The notes below the pieces were generated by a model. It was not told the DNA's origin. It was given only the letters and a program-made list of their open reading frames with translations, and made no database searches. A program made the translations under genes and the position numbers. This document shows, one piece after another, positions 50,503-60,365 of a stretch of 64,000 nt of DNA (the stretch's first letter is position 1; each line of letters starts with the position of its first letter). The DNA lies in assembly GCF_900103585.1 (NCBI RefSeq), contig NZ_FNHV01000029.1, positions 1-64,000 on the forward strand. The letters are read 5' to 3'. The DNA comes from Streptomyces sp. cf386 (lineage in GTDB: Bacteria; Actinomycetota; Actinomycetes; Streptomycetales; Streptomycetaceae).

Positions 50503-53500
50503 ATGATTCCCTTTGGCATACCTCGCCCCGGTCCGGGCCGCAGGGGTGGGACCAGAAGGCTCTGGTCCCGTCACCTCGCCGCGGTCACCGGTCTGGTGAT
50601 GCTTCCAGGCCTTCTAACCCCAGTAGCCTTCGCCGCAAAGTCGGATCCGCTCGGCGCCCCCCAATTGAAGGAGCCCCGATCGGCCAAGGTCAGCCCGTTC
50701 ACAGCCAAGGTGAACAAGAAGACCGCCGCCGTGGTGCAGAAAACAGCCGAGGCGGACCGAGCGGCATCCGCACGCGCTCGCCACGACCAGCGACGGCAGG
50801 TCACCTGGCCGAAGGCCGGAACGGTGACGCTCGCCATTCCAGGCAAGGGAGCCGCCAAGGGCACGCCCGGATCACTGCCGGTCACGGCCGCCGCACCCGC
50901 CAGGGGGACTGCAGCAAAGTCCCTCACCGTCGAGGTACTGGGCCAGAAGGCATCCGCCGGCTTCGGCGTCAAGGGCGTTGTCCTCAAGGTCACTGCGCCC
51001 AAGGGTGGCGGCAAGACCCGCCTCAGCGTCAACTACTCGGCATTCGCCTCCGCTTACGGTGGTGACTGGGCCGGCCGTCTGCGCCTGTTCCGCCTGCCGG
51101 ACTGTGCCCTGAACGAGCCGTCGAAGGCCAAGTGCCGCAAGCGCACGGAACTGGACTCGGACAACGACCGGGCCAAGAGCCGCATTTCGACGCCGCTGAG
51201 TCTGGCATTCGGCGGAGAGCCGATGATGCTGGCGCTGGCAGCGGGTGCACAGTCGGGAGCCGGAAACTACAAGGCGACACCGCTGGCAGCCTCTTCGACC
51301 TGGGAGGCGGGCGGTTCGTCGGGGTCGTTCACGTGGTCGTACCCGCTGCGGGTTCCTCCGGCTGCGGCGGGACCGCAACCCGATCTGTCGATCTCGTACG
51401 ACTCCGGCAGTGTCGACGGACGTACGGCGAACACGAACAATCAGGGCAGCCAGATCGGTGAGGGCTTCGACCTGACGTCGTCGTACATCGAGCGTAAGTA
51501 CGGCTCCTGTGACGACGACGGCCAGACGGACAAGTACGACCTGTGCTGGAAGTACGACAACGCGTCCCTCGTGTTGAACGGCAAGGCGACCGAGCTCGTC
51601 AAGGACGACACCTCGGGCAAGTGGCGCCTGAAGAATGACGACGCCTCCACTGTCACGCACTCGACGGGCGCCGACAACGGCGACGATGGTGACGACATCG
51701 TCGCCGGCCAGGGAGACGGCAAGGGCGAGTACTGGACCGTGACCACGGGGAGCGGCACTCGGTACGTCTTCGGCCTCAACAAGCTCGACGGAGCGGGCAC
51801 CGATGACCGCACCAACTCGGTATGGACCGTCCCGGTCTTCGGTGATGACGACAAGGAGCCCGGCTACAGCAGCGGGTCGTCGTTCTCCGGCCGTGCCAAG
51901 ACCCAGGCCTGGCGCTGGAACCTCGACTACGTCGAGGACACCCACAACAACGCCATGTCGTACTGGTACACGGCCGAGCAGAACAACTACGACAAGCTGG
52001 GCGACGACACCACCGGAACCGGCTACACCCGCGGCGGTTACCTCAAGGAGATCCGCTACGGCCAGCGTGCGGGTGCCCTCTTCTCCGGTTCCCCCGCGGC
52101 CTCTGACAAGGTCGTCCTCTCGTACGCCGAGCGCTGCGATTCGTCGATCAGCAACTGCGACTCGCTGACCGAGGACACCCGCGACAACTGGCCGGACGTG
52201 CCGTTCGACGCCATCTGCAAGGACGGCGACAAGTGCACCGGCAACACCGGTCCCACCTTCTTCACACGCAAGCGCCTGACGGGCATCACCACATACGCGT
52301 GGAACGCGGCTGCCGCAACCCCGGCCTTCGAGCCGGTGGACGCTTGGACCCTCAAGCAGCGGTACCTGGACCCGGGTGACACCGGTGACTCCACGGATCA
52401 GTCGCTGTGGCTGGAGGAGATCCGCCACACGGGCAAGCGTGGCACCGATCTGACTCTGGATCCCGTGACATTCACGCACGAGATGCGGGCCAACCGCGTG
52501 GATGGCAAAACGGACAACATCCTGCCGCTCCACAAGCCGCGCCTGAAGACGGTCACCTCGGAGACCGGCGCGCAGACCATCGTCACCTACCTGAATGCCG
52601 ACTGCGTTGCGGGTCAGGCCAAGCCGAAGGCCGACACGAACACCAAGCGCTGCTACCCGGTGTACTGGTCGCCCAACGGGGAGAAGGAGCCGATTCTCGA
52701 CTGGTTCCAGAAGTACCCGGTCAGTTCGGTGTCCACCACCGATCCCCGTGGCGGCTCGGAGGCGGTGCAACACGCCTACCAGTACTCCTCGGACGGTGGG
52801 GCCTGGCACTACAACGAGGACCCGATGACTCCCGCCAAGGAGCGCACCTGGTCCATCTGGCGAGGCTTCCAGAAGGTCACCCACCTCGTGGGCGTCTCGA
52901 CAGGCACCCAAAGCAAAACGGTCACCGTCTACCTGCGCGGCATGCACGGAGACCGCGTCCTGGGCTCGGACGGCAAGACCCCGGCCCCGGACACCCGAAA
53001 GACCGTGATGGTTTCCGGCATCAAAGCCGGCGCGATCAACGACTCCGATCAGTACGCCGGCTTCGCTCGCGAAACCGTCACCTACAACGGCGACACCGAA
53101 GTCACCGGCACGATCAACGACCCCTGGTCGAAGCGGACAGCCACCCAGCACAAGTCCTACGCCGACACCGAGGCCTACTACGTCCGCGCCGGCGCCACCC
53201 ACACCCGTACCAACATCACCAGCGGCATCGCTCCAAGAGACCGTGTCCGCACCGTCGAGACCACGTATGACGACTACGGGATGGCCTCCAAGATCGAAGA
53301 CCGTGGTGACGACGCCGACAGCAAAGACGACAAGTGCACCGTCAACACCTACGCACGCAACGACGCCTTGGGTATCAACTCGCTGATCTCCCGCGTCCGC
53401 GTGGTGGCGAAGCTGTGTCCGACATCGAACGCCGACCTTGACCTGCCCGCGGACTCGTCCCGGCCCGGCGACATCATCTCCGACACGGCGACCGCCTACG

Positions 53501-56500
53501 ATTCCAAGATCTACACGAGTACGCAGACGCCGACCAAGGGCGAGGCCCAGTGGACGGGCCGGGCCAAGGGCTACGCCGCAGACGGCACCCCGACCTGGCA
53601 GAAGATCGCCACCACTGACTACGACGCCCTGGGCCGTCCCACGTTGGTCAAGAACGCCAACGACCTGCCCGTATCCGCCACCACGTACGCTCCGACCGCG
53701 GCCGGGCCGCTCACTGCGACGGTCGTGACAGACGCCAAGCAATACGGCACCACGACCAAGGTGGACTTCGCCACCGGCTCCCCGCTCAAGGTCACCGACC
53801 CGAACAGCAAGATCACTGAATCCGAGTACGACAGCCTCGGCCGCCTCACCAAGGTGTGGCTGCCCAACCGTCTCAAGGCGCTGGGTAAGACTCCGAATTA
53901 CGTCTACGACTACAAGGTCACCAATGCGGACATGTCCTGGGTGTCCGCCGGCACTCTCAAGGGCGACGGCTCCGGCTACAACACCAGCTACACCTTCTAC
54001 GACTCGCTGCTGCGCACCCGCCAGACCCAGTCCCCGACCCCGCAGGGCGGCCGGCTCATCTCGCTGACCCTGTACGACACACGGGGCATGGCGGTCAGCC
54101 AGCAGTCCGACATCTGGGACAGCACCACACTGCCCAACACCGAGCCGGCGGAGCCCTCCGAAGGCCAGGCCCCGATCCAGACAGACACCACCTACGACGG
54201 TGCCGGGCGGGCCATCAAGGCGGTGACCAAGACCAACAGCGTCACCCGCTGGACGATCGACACCACCTACACCGGTGACACGGTCAGCACGAGTGCTCCG
54301 GCAGGAGGCCAGGCGGCAGCGGTCGTGACTAACGCCCTCGGCCAGACCACCGAGCGCCTCGAGTACGCAGGTCCCAAGCCGACCGGCACGCCGTACACCA
54401 CCACCAGCTACACCTACACGCCCTCCGGCCAGCAGGGCACGATCACTGGCCCTGACCAGGCCAAGTGGTCCTACGAGTACGACCTGTTCGGACGCCAGAC
54501 CGCAGCCGCCGACCCGGACAAGGGCCGGTCCACGATCGCGTACAACACCCTCGACCAGGTCACCAAGACCACCAACGCCAACACCACGAACAACACACTG
54601 CTCTACGAGTACGACGACCTCGGCCGCAAGACCGGCATGTGGCAGACCGACAAAACGGATGCCAACAAACTGGCGGCCTGGAAATTCGACACACTCGCCA
54701 AGGGACAGCTGGACACGTCCGTCCGCTACGACGGCGGACTGGCAGGCAAGGCCTACACCCAGAAGGTCACCGCTTACGACAACCTGTACCAGGCCACTGG
54801 AAGCCAGTTGCTCCTGCCCGACACCGATGCACTGGTGACGGCGGGCGTGCCCAAGACGCTGTCCTTCACCACGGGCTACAACCTGGACGGCACCGTGAGC
54901 CAGTCCAGCGCACCTGCGGTGGCAGGCCTCGCGGCGGAGACCGTCTCCTACACCTACAACACCCTTGGGGGGCAGCTCACTGCGAAGGGCACTACCGGCT
55001 ACCTCCAGGGCGCTGCCTTCTCCCCCCAGGGCGACCTGCGTCAGCTCAGCCTGGGCATGGACGGCACTACGTCCGCGAAAAAGGCGTACATCACCTGGAG
55101 CTACGAGAACGGCACCCGCCGCCTCACCCGAGCCCAGACCACGGACGACGTCCACAGCTACCCGCTCCAGGACCTGAATTTCACCCAGGATGACGCGGGC
55201 AACGTCACCTCCATCTTCGACACCACCACCCTGGGCGGCACGGCCAAGGCCGACTCCCAGTGCTTCGCCTACGACGGCCACCGCCGCCTGACCGAGGCAT
55301 GGACCCCGAAGACCGCGGACTGCTCCGCCTCCGGCCGCGTGATGTCCAACATTGACGGCGTGGCTCCGTACTGGACGTCGTTCACATACAACGGGGTCGG
55401 CCAACGCACGACGGAAACGCGGCACGCGTCCTCGGGTGACCAGCAGCTCACCACGTACGCGTACAACGAATCGACGGACACCAGAGCGCACACGCTGGAC
55501 AAGACGACCGGTTTCCGGTCCGGTAGCTATAAGTACGACAGCAGCGGTAACACGATCACCCGCCCCGGTCCCAGCGCCGAGCAGACGCTGACGTGGAACA
55601 GCGAGGGGGAGCTGAGCAAGCTCGTCGAGAGCACGAAGGAGACCACCTACCTCTACGACGCGGGCGGCGAACTGCTAATCCGCAGAGCCAAGGGCGATGG
55701 CGACACTGTCCTTTATGTGGGCGGCACGGAGGTACGCCTGGGAGTCAAGGGCACGACGAAGACGCTTTCCGGAACGCGTTACTACACGGCCAACGGCCAG
55801 ACGATCGCCGTGCGCACGGCTGTGTCTGGCACGACGGGCACGAAGCTGAGCTTCCTGGCCGCCGACCACCACGGCACGTCGAGCGTCGCTCTGGATGCGA
55901 GCACGTATGCGGTCACCAAGCGCTACAGCGCGCCCTTCGGCGAGTCACGCGGCCCCAAGGCAACCACGTGGCCCGATGACAAGGCCTTCCTGGGCAAGCC
56001 GGCCGACGATTCCACTGGGTTGACCCACGTGGGGGCCAGAGAATACGACCCGGGAATCGGACAGTTCATCAGCGTCGACCCACTCCTCGAGGTCGACAAG
56101 CACCAAACCCTCAACGGTTACAGCTACTCCGTACAGAATCCCCTCACCCACTCCGACCCCAGCGGACTAGGGCTCGGTTGCGGAGGAGCCGGTGGCGCCC
56201 AGGAGGCCTGCCCGACCCGCCCTGACGGCACGCCGGGCAATGGGAGCCCCAACGAAGCCGTCGACTATTCCAAGCCGTACGTGCCACACCCCTGTAACAG
56301 CAACTGCGGGACGGCGAGCACCGACAGCTCCGGGCAGACCATGTGGAACAGCGACGGCCAAGTCCTGGCCTGCGCTTACGGACGCTGCGTCGGAAATGTC
56401 GATGTCCAACTGAACCTGGGAAACAATCGCGATACCTTCCACGGTCCGCAACCAGAACTCACCGCCAAGGAATTCATTCGGTGGCTCATTGAGGGTCCTG

Positions 56501-56976
56501 TATGTAATCCAGGATATCCTTGCGAGAACATGTCGATCGGAGTTGTTCCGGTCGGCCCGGGTCGCCCCGGGCCGAAGGGTCCGGGTGGGCCAGAGGCTCC
56601 TCTCTCCAAAGGTCGCGTGCAACAACTGAGTGGGGACGCGTACGAAGTGTCTCTAATGAACCGCTTCGGCGGCAAGCCAGGTCCGGACGGGAAGCCCGGG
56701 TTTAAAGTAGGGAAAAGGCAATTCGACGGCCGCTACACCCCTGAAGGGTCTGCCCGCGAGGTGTGGTATGAAGCAAAGAGCGGAAAATACTGGGAGCGCC
56801 TGAATGGGGACGCGGACGAAATGCTCAGATTCAAGTCGAAACTTGGCGAGTCGCGTCGCATAGCGGTGGAGAATGGCGCAGACTTCCGGGTGGTCTCCGA
56901 GAATCCGATCCCGCAGAACATTCAGAATTACTTCCAGAAGAAAGGGTTTGAATGGGAGGTTGTCCCGCGAGGATAG
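50503..56976 (+). CDS. RHS-repeat protein with C-terminal restriction-endonuclease-fold toxin (2157 aa)
   Basis: ATG 50503 follows AGGAAAG. A signal peptide (HLAAVTGLVMLPGLLTPVAF) is followed by a 250-residue N-terminal region, then FTWSYPLRVPPAAAGPQPDL, typical of RHS/SpvB-like shells. RHS/YD repeats (YDSLGRLTKVWLP, YEYDLFGRQTAAADPDKGRS) run to the RHS core end (YDPGIGQFISVDP, NGYSYSVQNPLTHSDPSGLG) near residue 1885. The last 130 residues are a distinct, less GC-rich tip: GDAYE, GKRQFDGRY and VWYEAKSGKYWERL give E...D...ExK, a PD-(D/E)XK nuclease toxin of the Tox-REase kind. The shell would encapsulate and release the nuclease. The next gene is the presumed immunity gene. Confidence 0.88.
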   Translation: MIPFGIPRPGPGRRGGTRRLWSRHLAAVTGLVMLPGLLTPVAFAAKSDPLGAPQLKEPRSAKVSPFTAKVNKKTAAVVQKTAEADRAASARARHDQRRQVTWPKAGTVTLAIPGKGAAKGTPGSLPVTAAAPARGTAAKSLTVEVLGQKASAGFGVKGVVLKVTAPKGGGKTRLSVNYSAFASAYGGDWAGRLRLFRLPDCALNEPSKAKCRKRTELDSDNDRAKSRISTPLSLAFGGEPMMLALAAGAQSGAGNYKATPLAASSTWEAGGSSGSFTWSYPLRVPPAAAGPQPDLSISYDSGSVDGRTANTNNQGSQIGEGFDLTSSYIERKYGSCDDDGQTDKYDLCWKYDNASLVLNGKATELVKDDTSGKWRLKNDDASTVTHSTGADNGDDGDDIVAGQGDGKGEYWTVTTGSGTRYVFGLNKLDGAGTDDRTNSVWTVPVFGDDDKEPGYSSGSSFSGRAKTQAWRWNLDYVEDTHNNAMSYWYTAEQNNYDKLGDDTTGTGYTRGGYLKEIRYGQRAGALFSGSPAASDKVVLSYAERCDSSISNCDSLTEDTRDNWPDVPFDAICKDGDKCTGNTGPTFFTRKRLTGITTYAWNAAAATPAFEPVDAWTLKQRYLDPGDTGDSTDQSLWLEEIRHTGKRGTDLTLDPVTFTHEMRANRVDGKTDNILPLHKPRLKTVTSETGAQTIVTYLNADCVAGQAKPKADTNTKRCYPVYWSPNGEKEPILDWFQKYPVSSVSTTDPRGGSEAVQHAYQYSSDGGAWHYNEDPMTPAKERTWSIWRGFQKVTHLVGVSTGTQSKTVTVYLRGMHGDRVLGSDGKTPAPDTRKTVMVSGIKAGAINDSDQYAGFARETVTYNGDTEVTGTINDPWSKRTATQHKSYADTEAYYVRAGATHTRTNITSGIAPRDRVRTVETTYDDYGMASKIEDRGDDADSKDDKCTVNTYARNDALGINSLISRVRVVAKLCPTSNADLDLPADSSRPGDIISDTATAYDSKIYTSTQTPTKGEAQWTGRAKGYAADGTPTWQKIATTDYDALGRPTLVKNANDLPVSATTYAPTAAGPLTATVVTDAKQYGTTTKVDFATGSPLKVTDPNSKITESEYDSLGRLTKVWLPNRLKALGKTPNYVYDYKVTNADMSWVSAGTLKGDGSGYNTSYTFYDSLLRTRQTQSPTPQGGRLISLTLYDTRGMAVSQQSDIWDSTTLPNTEPAEPSEGQAPIQTDTTYDGAGRAIKAVTKTNSVTRWTIDTTYTGDTVSTSAPAGGQAAAVVTNALGQTTERLEYAGPKPTGTPYTTTSYTYTPSGQQGTITGPDQAKWSYEYDLFGRQTAAADPDKGRSTIAYNTLDQVTKTTNANTTNNTLLYEYDDLGRKTGMWQTDKTDANKLAAWKFDTLAKGQLDTSVRYDGGLAGKAYTQKVTAYDNLYQATGSQLLLPDTDALVTAGVPKTLSFTTGYNLDGTVSQSSAPAVAGLAAETVSYTYNTLGGQLTAKGTTGYLQGAAFSPQGDLRQLSLGMDGTTSAKKAYITWSYENGTRRLTRAQTTDDVHSYPLQDLNFTQDDAGNVTSIFDTTTLGGTAKADSQCFAYDGHRRLTEAWTPKTADCSASGRVMSNIDGVAPYWTSFTYNGVGQRTTETRHASSGDQQLTTYAYNESTDTRAHTLDKTTGFRSGSYKYDSSGNTITRPGPSAEQTLTWNSEGELSKLVESTKETTYLYDAGGELLIRRAKGDGDTVLYVGGTEVRLGVKGTTKTLSGTRYYTANGQTIAVRTAVSGTTGTKLSFLAADHHGTSSVALDASTYAVTKRYSAPFGESRGPKATTWPDDKAFLGKPADDSTGLTHVGAREYDPGIGQFISVDPLLEVDKHQTLNGYSYSVQNPLTHSDPSGLGLGCGGAGGAQEACPTRPDGTPGNGSPNEAVDYSKPYVPHPCNSNCGTASTDSSGQTMWNSDGQVLACAYGRCVGNVDVQLNLGNNRDTFHGPQPELTAKEFIRWLIEGPVCNPGYPCENMSIGVVPVGPGRPGPKGPGGPEAPLSKGRVQQLSGDAYEVSLMNRFGGKPGPDGKPGFKVGKRQFDGRYTPEGSAREVWYEAKSGKYWERLNGDADEMLRFKSKLGESRRIAVENGADFRVVSENPIPQNIQNYFQKKGFEWEVVPRG

Positions 56977-57001
56977 GGTGAGTCGGTAGGCATGACGGAT
57001 T

Positions 57002-57031
57002 CCGGAGGGATGCCAAAACGCATCCCTCCGG
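57002..57031. promoter_or_regulatory. Perfect 12-bp hairpin between toxin and immunity genes
   Basis: CCGGAGGGATGC and GCATCCCTCCGG (57002-57013 and 57020-57031) pair perfectly around a 6-base CAAAAC loop. It begins 25 bases after the RHS stop and ends 24 bases before the immunity start. It could attenuate read-through, stabilise the toxin mRNA, or mark a recombination junction. Confidence 0.55.
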
Positions 57032-57055
57032 TAGGCGCGACTGGGAGGATTACCC

Positions 57056-57487
57056 ATGAGCAGGAACATCGGTATTAAATTCCACTTCGATGGCACGATT
57101 TCTGCGCCAGATATTATTGGATCGCTCGTACGGGGCGGCTGGAGATTGGACGACGGTGGACGCATTAGCTACCTCGTGGAGTCCGATATGACCGATTGGG
57201 AGAACGAGGCACTCAGTGCCGAGTCTGCCGTTATTGGCGAGATGGAGAAAGCGCGCCAATCCCACGGAGCCTGCGCCGTCATCCTCACCTGGGAGGCGAC
57301 GGGTGTCGGAGGCTCCTTCCTTTTGTCGTCTGCCGGCCATAAGCTCTTGCTGGACCCTAGGGTGGATACCGTCTACCGCCAAGATATTGACGACTATGTC
57401 GACTTTGAATGGTATCTCGCCAGGATCCTTCCCGCAGTCGGAACGCTTGGACTAACCGGCTACGAGATCTCCGACCTGCCGTATTAA
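57056..57487 (+). CDS. Putative immunity protein for the RHS toxin (143 aa)
   Basis: ATG 57056 has GGGAGGA six bases upstream. A soluble, acidic protein (KFHFDGTISAPDIIGSLVRG; DTVYRQDIDDYVDFEWYLAR) whose lower GC matches the toxin tip rather than the rest of the window, indicating that tip and immunity were acquired together. No family recognised. Position directly behind a nuclease-tipped RHS protein is the basis for the call. Confidence 0.65.
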   Translation: MSRNIGIKFHFDGTISAPDIIGSLVRGGWRLDDGGRISYLVESDMTDWENEALSAESAVIGEMEKARQSHGACAVILTWEATGVGGSFLLSSAGHKLLLDPRVDTVYRQDIDDYVDFEWYLARILPAVGTLGLTGYEISDLPY

Positions 57488-57573
57488 CTAATGGAACACG
57501 AGAACTCGGCCTGGCCTTCACCGGGATCGCCGCCGCTCTGATCTGCTCCCGCCCACTGGACAGAGCGCCCGAT

Positions 57574-58302
57574 TCACACGGAGCCGAGAAAGCCCGGATC
57601 AACTCCATCGAACTGTCGGCATGATTCCCGAGCAACGCCAAGCAGCTCTCTCATGGGCACAGCGCGACGGCTGGTCGCGGAGACGTCTTGGCGCGCCTCG
57701 GCAGACCACAACGGCGGTGACAGTGACAGGCCCTGATCGCTGTTCAGCGCCCGGACCTCCTCCTTCCAGCCGGGCCAGCGCAGATCGGCGTAGAACTCAT
57801 CGAGTGCCCCGGACACCAGCCAGGCCAGCCACGTCGAGTGACCAACACCAAGAGCCTCCCAGCGAAGGGAATCCGGTGCGAAGTAGACAACCTCGCCAGG
57901 GGCGCCGGGACGGTCGGCGCCGACGGGAGCGGCCCCGTTGAGAGCGAAGACGCCGCCCAGCACGTCGTGTGCCACCACCAGGCCGGCCTCCGGCCGCCAG
58001 CCTGGGTCGAATGTTCCAGGGAACTGATTCACGCGAGCCAGTCCAGGCACCCCGGGCGCAGCACCGCTCACCGGGCTGCCGAAGACCCGCAGCCATCCGT
58101 CGTCCACCAGCAGACCGCCGCAGTGCAGCACCACCGCGCCCAGGTACGACCTGGCCGTGACCTGCAGCTGAAGAATCGATGCCCTACCCAGATCGCCATC
58201 GGGCGGAAGCACCTCTACAGACACCCCACTTGTATCGAGTGTCTCCCTGAGTTCCGGCCAGGCCGGTTCCTCGATGTCGATCAGCTGGCTCAACTCACGC
58301 AT
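57574..58302 (-). CDS. DUF2625 family protein (242 aa)
   Basis: It shows the family landmarks: EPAWPELRETL, LQLQVTARSYLGAVVLHCGG and LLVDDGWLRVFGS, then LVVAHDVLGGVFALNG, VVYFAPDSLRWEALG and DEFYADLRWPGWKEEVRAL. The function of DUF2625 is unknown; it also appears in toxin/immunity neighbourhoods as a SUKH-like accessory, which fits the location just behind the RHS locus, on the opposite strand. The end at 57574 lies close to the immunity gene. Nothing recognisable lies in the short gaps on either side. Confidence 0.75.
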   Translation of the reverse strand: MRELSQLIDIEEPAWPELRETLDTSGVSVEVLPPDGDLGRASILQLQVTARSYLGAVVLHCGGLLVDDGWLRVFGSPVSGAAPGVPGLARVNQFPGTFDPGWRPEAGLVVAHDVLGGVFALNGAAPVGADRPGAPGEVVYFAPDSLRWEALGVGHSTWLAWLVSGALDEFYADLRWPGWKEEVRALNSDQGLSLSPPLWSAEARQDVSATSRRAVPMRELLGVARESCRQFDGVDPGFLGSV

Positions 58303-58426
58303 GCCCGCATCGTCGCACCCACATTGTGCGTCCCGACCGGCAGGGCATTTCGATGAACCACCCGCCTATCGAGATGGCCTCGAAGATCTTCCGACCGGCC
58401 ATCGCAACCTGGGGTCACCCGGCTGT

Positions 58427-59896
58427 TCAGCCGGCCGGTGTGCCGTCAGGGTGGTCGTGGATCCACGATAGTCCGCCCAGGTCGAGGCGTTGGCGGGTGC
58501 GGGTGACGGCTACGTAGGCGAGGCGGGCTTCGGCGTCATCGATGGGATCGGGGGGCGTCGTGCTGTCTGTCTGGTCGTCAGCGCTGTTGTCTTTGTGGCG
58601 GGCGAAGTCGCCTGCGATGAGTACGCGACGCCATTCGCGTCCTTTGGCCTTGTGTGCGGTGGAGACGGTGACCTGAGCATGTGATTCGGGCACGAGCTGG
58701 GCGACGGACGCGAGGATCGCGTCGGTGCCGTGGGTGTCGACGAGGTTGACCAGAGGCTGCAGGTCGCGTCCTGCCGGGTCGTGGGCGGCGTAGTCCTGCA
58801 GGTCTCCCCAGCAGGGGAAGAGGATCAGTTCGGGGTGGTGAGTGCGCCGGCCCTCTTTCAGATCGCGGGCCGCGAGGGCCAGGGCCTGCAGGCTGTCTCC
58901 TCCCCCGGCCAGGGCAACTTGGTATCCGGCGGCCATGAGGGTCATGACCTGGGCCATGGCGCCGACGTTCGTGCGGCACAGTACGGCGTCCGGCTGGGTG
59001 ACGGGGCCGAGTTCGGTGGGCACGGCGGGGGTACCGGTGAGACGGATGGGGGCGTCGGCCAGGTGCAGCCAGCGGTTGGCTTCCGCTGCGAGCTCGGGTC
59101 CGAAGCGGAAGGACTGCGACAGGGCTAGGTGGGTGCCGTCGAAGCCGGTCATGACATCTTTGGCGCCGCGCCAGTGGTAGATGGCCTGGGCGGAGTCACC
59201 GACCATGACCAGCTGGGCGTGGTCGCGCTGGCTGAGGAAGATCTGTTCGACTGCGGGGTCGGTGTCCTGCGCCTCGTCCAGGAGCAGGAAATCGGCGTCG
59301 ATGCGTGGCTGGGCGAGGGCCCAGATCTTGAGGTAGTGGTCGTGGTCGAAGCGCACAGGGCCGTCGTGGGGTTGTTGCAGGTCGGCCCAGGCTCTGCGGG
59401 CGAACGGCACGAGGTGGGCGGCGAGTTCTGTGTGCAGGTCCGGGTCTTCCAGGCCGCGTAGGCAGGCCACGTGGTGGCGGGTGATGGCCTCATCGGCGCT
59501 GTGGCAGAAGCGGTTGACGGTGCGCAGGACGGCGTTCGACAGGGCGCGTTGGGAGACTTCACGGTCGCCGATACGGATGGCTTTGGTGAGGCCGAGGGCG
59601 TTGCCGGTCTGCCAGGCTGGTCGGCGGGGCGCGTTCAAGCGGCGCATGTAGCGGTGGCCGACGGCGGCGTAGGCGAGTGAGTGGGCGGTTTTGCACTGGA
59701 CGGTGGGCGGGAAGCGGGTGCGTGCGTCCTGGGCGATGGCGCGGTTGTAGGCGAGGTAGCGGCCGCGGCGCTTGGTGGTGCGGGCGAGCAGGGTGAGGGT
59801 GGTGGTCTTGCCGGTGCCTGCACCGGCCTGCAGTGCCAGGTGTTCGCCGGCGGCGAAGGCGTCGGCTGCTGCCGTCTGTTCGTCGGTCGGGTTCAT
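58427..59896 (-). CDS. Compact UvrD/Rep-like superfamily 1 helicase (489 aa)
   Basis: ATG 59896 overlaps the upstream stop (ATGA). Motifs in order: Q-motif-like TDEQTAAADAF, LQAGAGTGKTTTL (Walker A, about 22-34), FLLLDEAQDTDP, MVGDSAQAIYHWRGA, ALSQSFRFG, VTVSTAHKAKGREWRRV and LAYVAVTRTRQRLDLG (motif VI). All helicase motifs are present, but at 489 aa it is much shorter than UvrD/PcrA (about 700), lacking most of the 1B/2B insertions. Similar compact helicases are common on actinobacterial plasmids and chromosome arms; a specific pathway is not evident. It is the last gene of a leftward operon with a DUF6083 gene and an RHH-like gene. Confidence 0.85.
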   Translation of the reverse strand: MNPTDEQTAAADAFAAGEHLALQAGAGTGKTTTLTLLARTTKRRGRYLAYNRAIAQDARTRFPPTVQCKTAHSLAYAAVGHRYMRRLNAPRRPAWQTGNALGLTKAIRIGDREVSQRALSNAVLRTVNRFCHSADEAITRHHVACLRGLEDPDLHTELAAHLVPFARRAWADLQQPHDGPVRFDHDHYLKIWALAQPRIDADFLLLDEAQDTDPAVEQIFLSQRDHAQLVMVGDSAQAIYHWRGAKDVMTGFDGTHLALSQSFRFGPELAAEANRWLHLADAPIRLTGTPAVPTELGPVTQPDAVLCRTNVGAMAQVMTLMAAGYQVALAGGGDSLQALALAARDLKEGRRTHHPELILFPCWGDLQDYAAHDPAGRDLQPLVNLVDTHGTDAILASVAQLVPESHAQVTVSTAHKAKGREWRRVLIAGDFARHKDNSADDQTDSTTPPDPIDDAEARLAYVAVTRTRQRLDLGGLSWIHDHPDGTPAG

Positions 59897-60363
59897 GGCG
59901 TGGGGCCTTCCAGGGGGCGGGTGAGGGCGTGCCCGACGGCGGACAGCAGGTGTGCGGGGGTGGCATGGGCGAGGAGTTGGCGTACGGCGTGGTCGAGGCG
60001 GTCTGCCTCCCGGTCGGCGTGTTCGGCCAGGGCGCGGTGGAGGGCCTCCCGTACGAAGCGTTCGGGGGTGAGGCCCGCGCGGCGGGCGTCCCGTTTCAGG
60101 GCGGTGTAGGTGGCGGGTGGGAAGGCGAGGTTGAGCAGGACGTGTCCGTGGGCGTCCGGGTAGTGGGTGGTGATCACGTCGATGGGCAGCCGGGGGGTGA
60201 GGCGCAGGCGGTGAGCGGCCCGTTCGGGGGTTTTGCCGCCCGCAACGGCCATGAGCCGGGTGGCGTCGCGGTTGGCGGCGAGCGGCCAGGCGTGGGCGGC
60301 GTGGCGCAGTTCGGCCGATGTCAGGGGCCGGGTCAGCGCGATTTCCAGGGCGTGGTGCGGCAT
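59893..60363 (-). CDS. Small protein with ribbon-helix-helix-like C-terminus (156 aa)
   Basis: ATG 60363 lies two bases behind the DUF6083 stop (60366) and the stop overlaps the helicase start, so the three are one operon. Residues 80-110 (VLLNLAFPPATYTALKRDARRAG, then LTPERFVREAL) have the strand-helix-helix pattern of an Arc/MetJ-type ribbon-helix-helix. The N-terminal part has a conserved-looking LRHAAHAWPLAANRDATRLM. Presumably a DNA-binding partner or regulator of the helicase operon. Family not named. Confidence 0.6.
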   Translation of the reverse strand: MPHHALEIALTRPLTSAELRHAAHAWPLAANRDATRLMAVAGGKTPERAAHRLRLTPRLPIDVITTHYPDAHGHVLLNLAFPPATYTALKRDARRAGLTPERFVREALHRALAEHADREADRLDHAVRQLLAHATPAHLLSAVGHALTRPLEGPTP

Positions 60364-60365
60364 GG

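Noticed and set aside
50872..55491. 1539-codon minus-strand open frame opposite the RHS gene
   Set aside because: Antisense shadow of a GC-rich repeat protein; its sequence is Val/Gly/Arg-rich noise and the RHS frame has all expected motifs.
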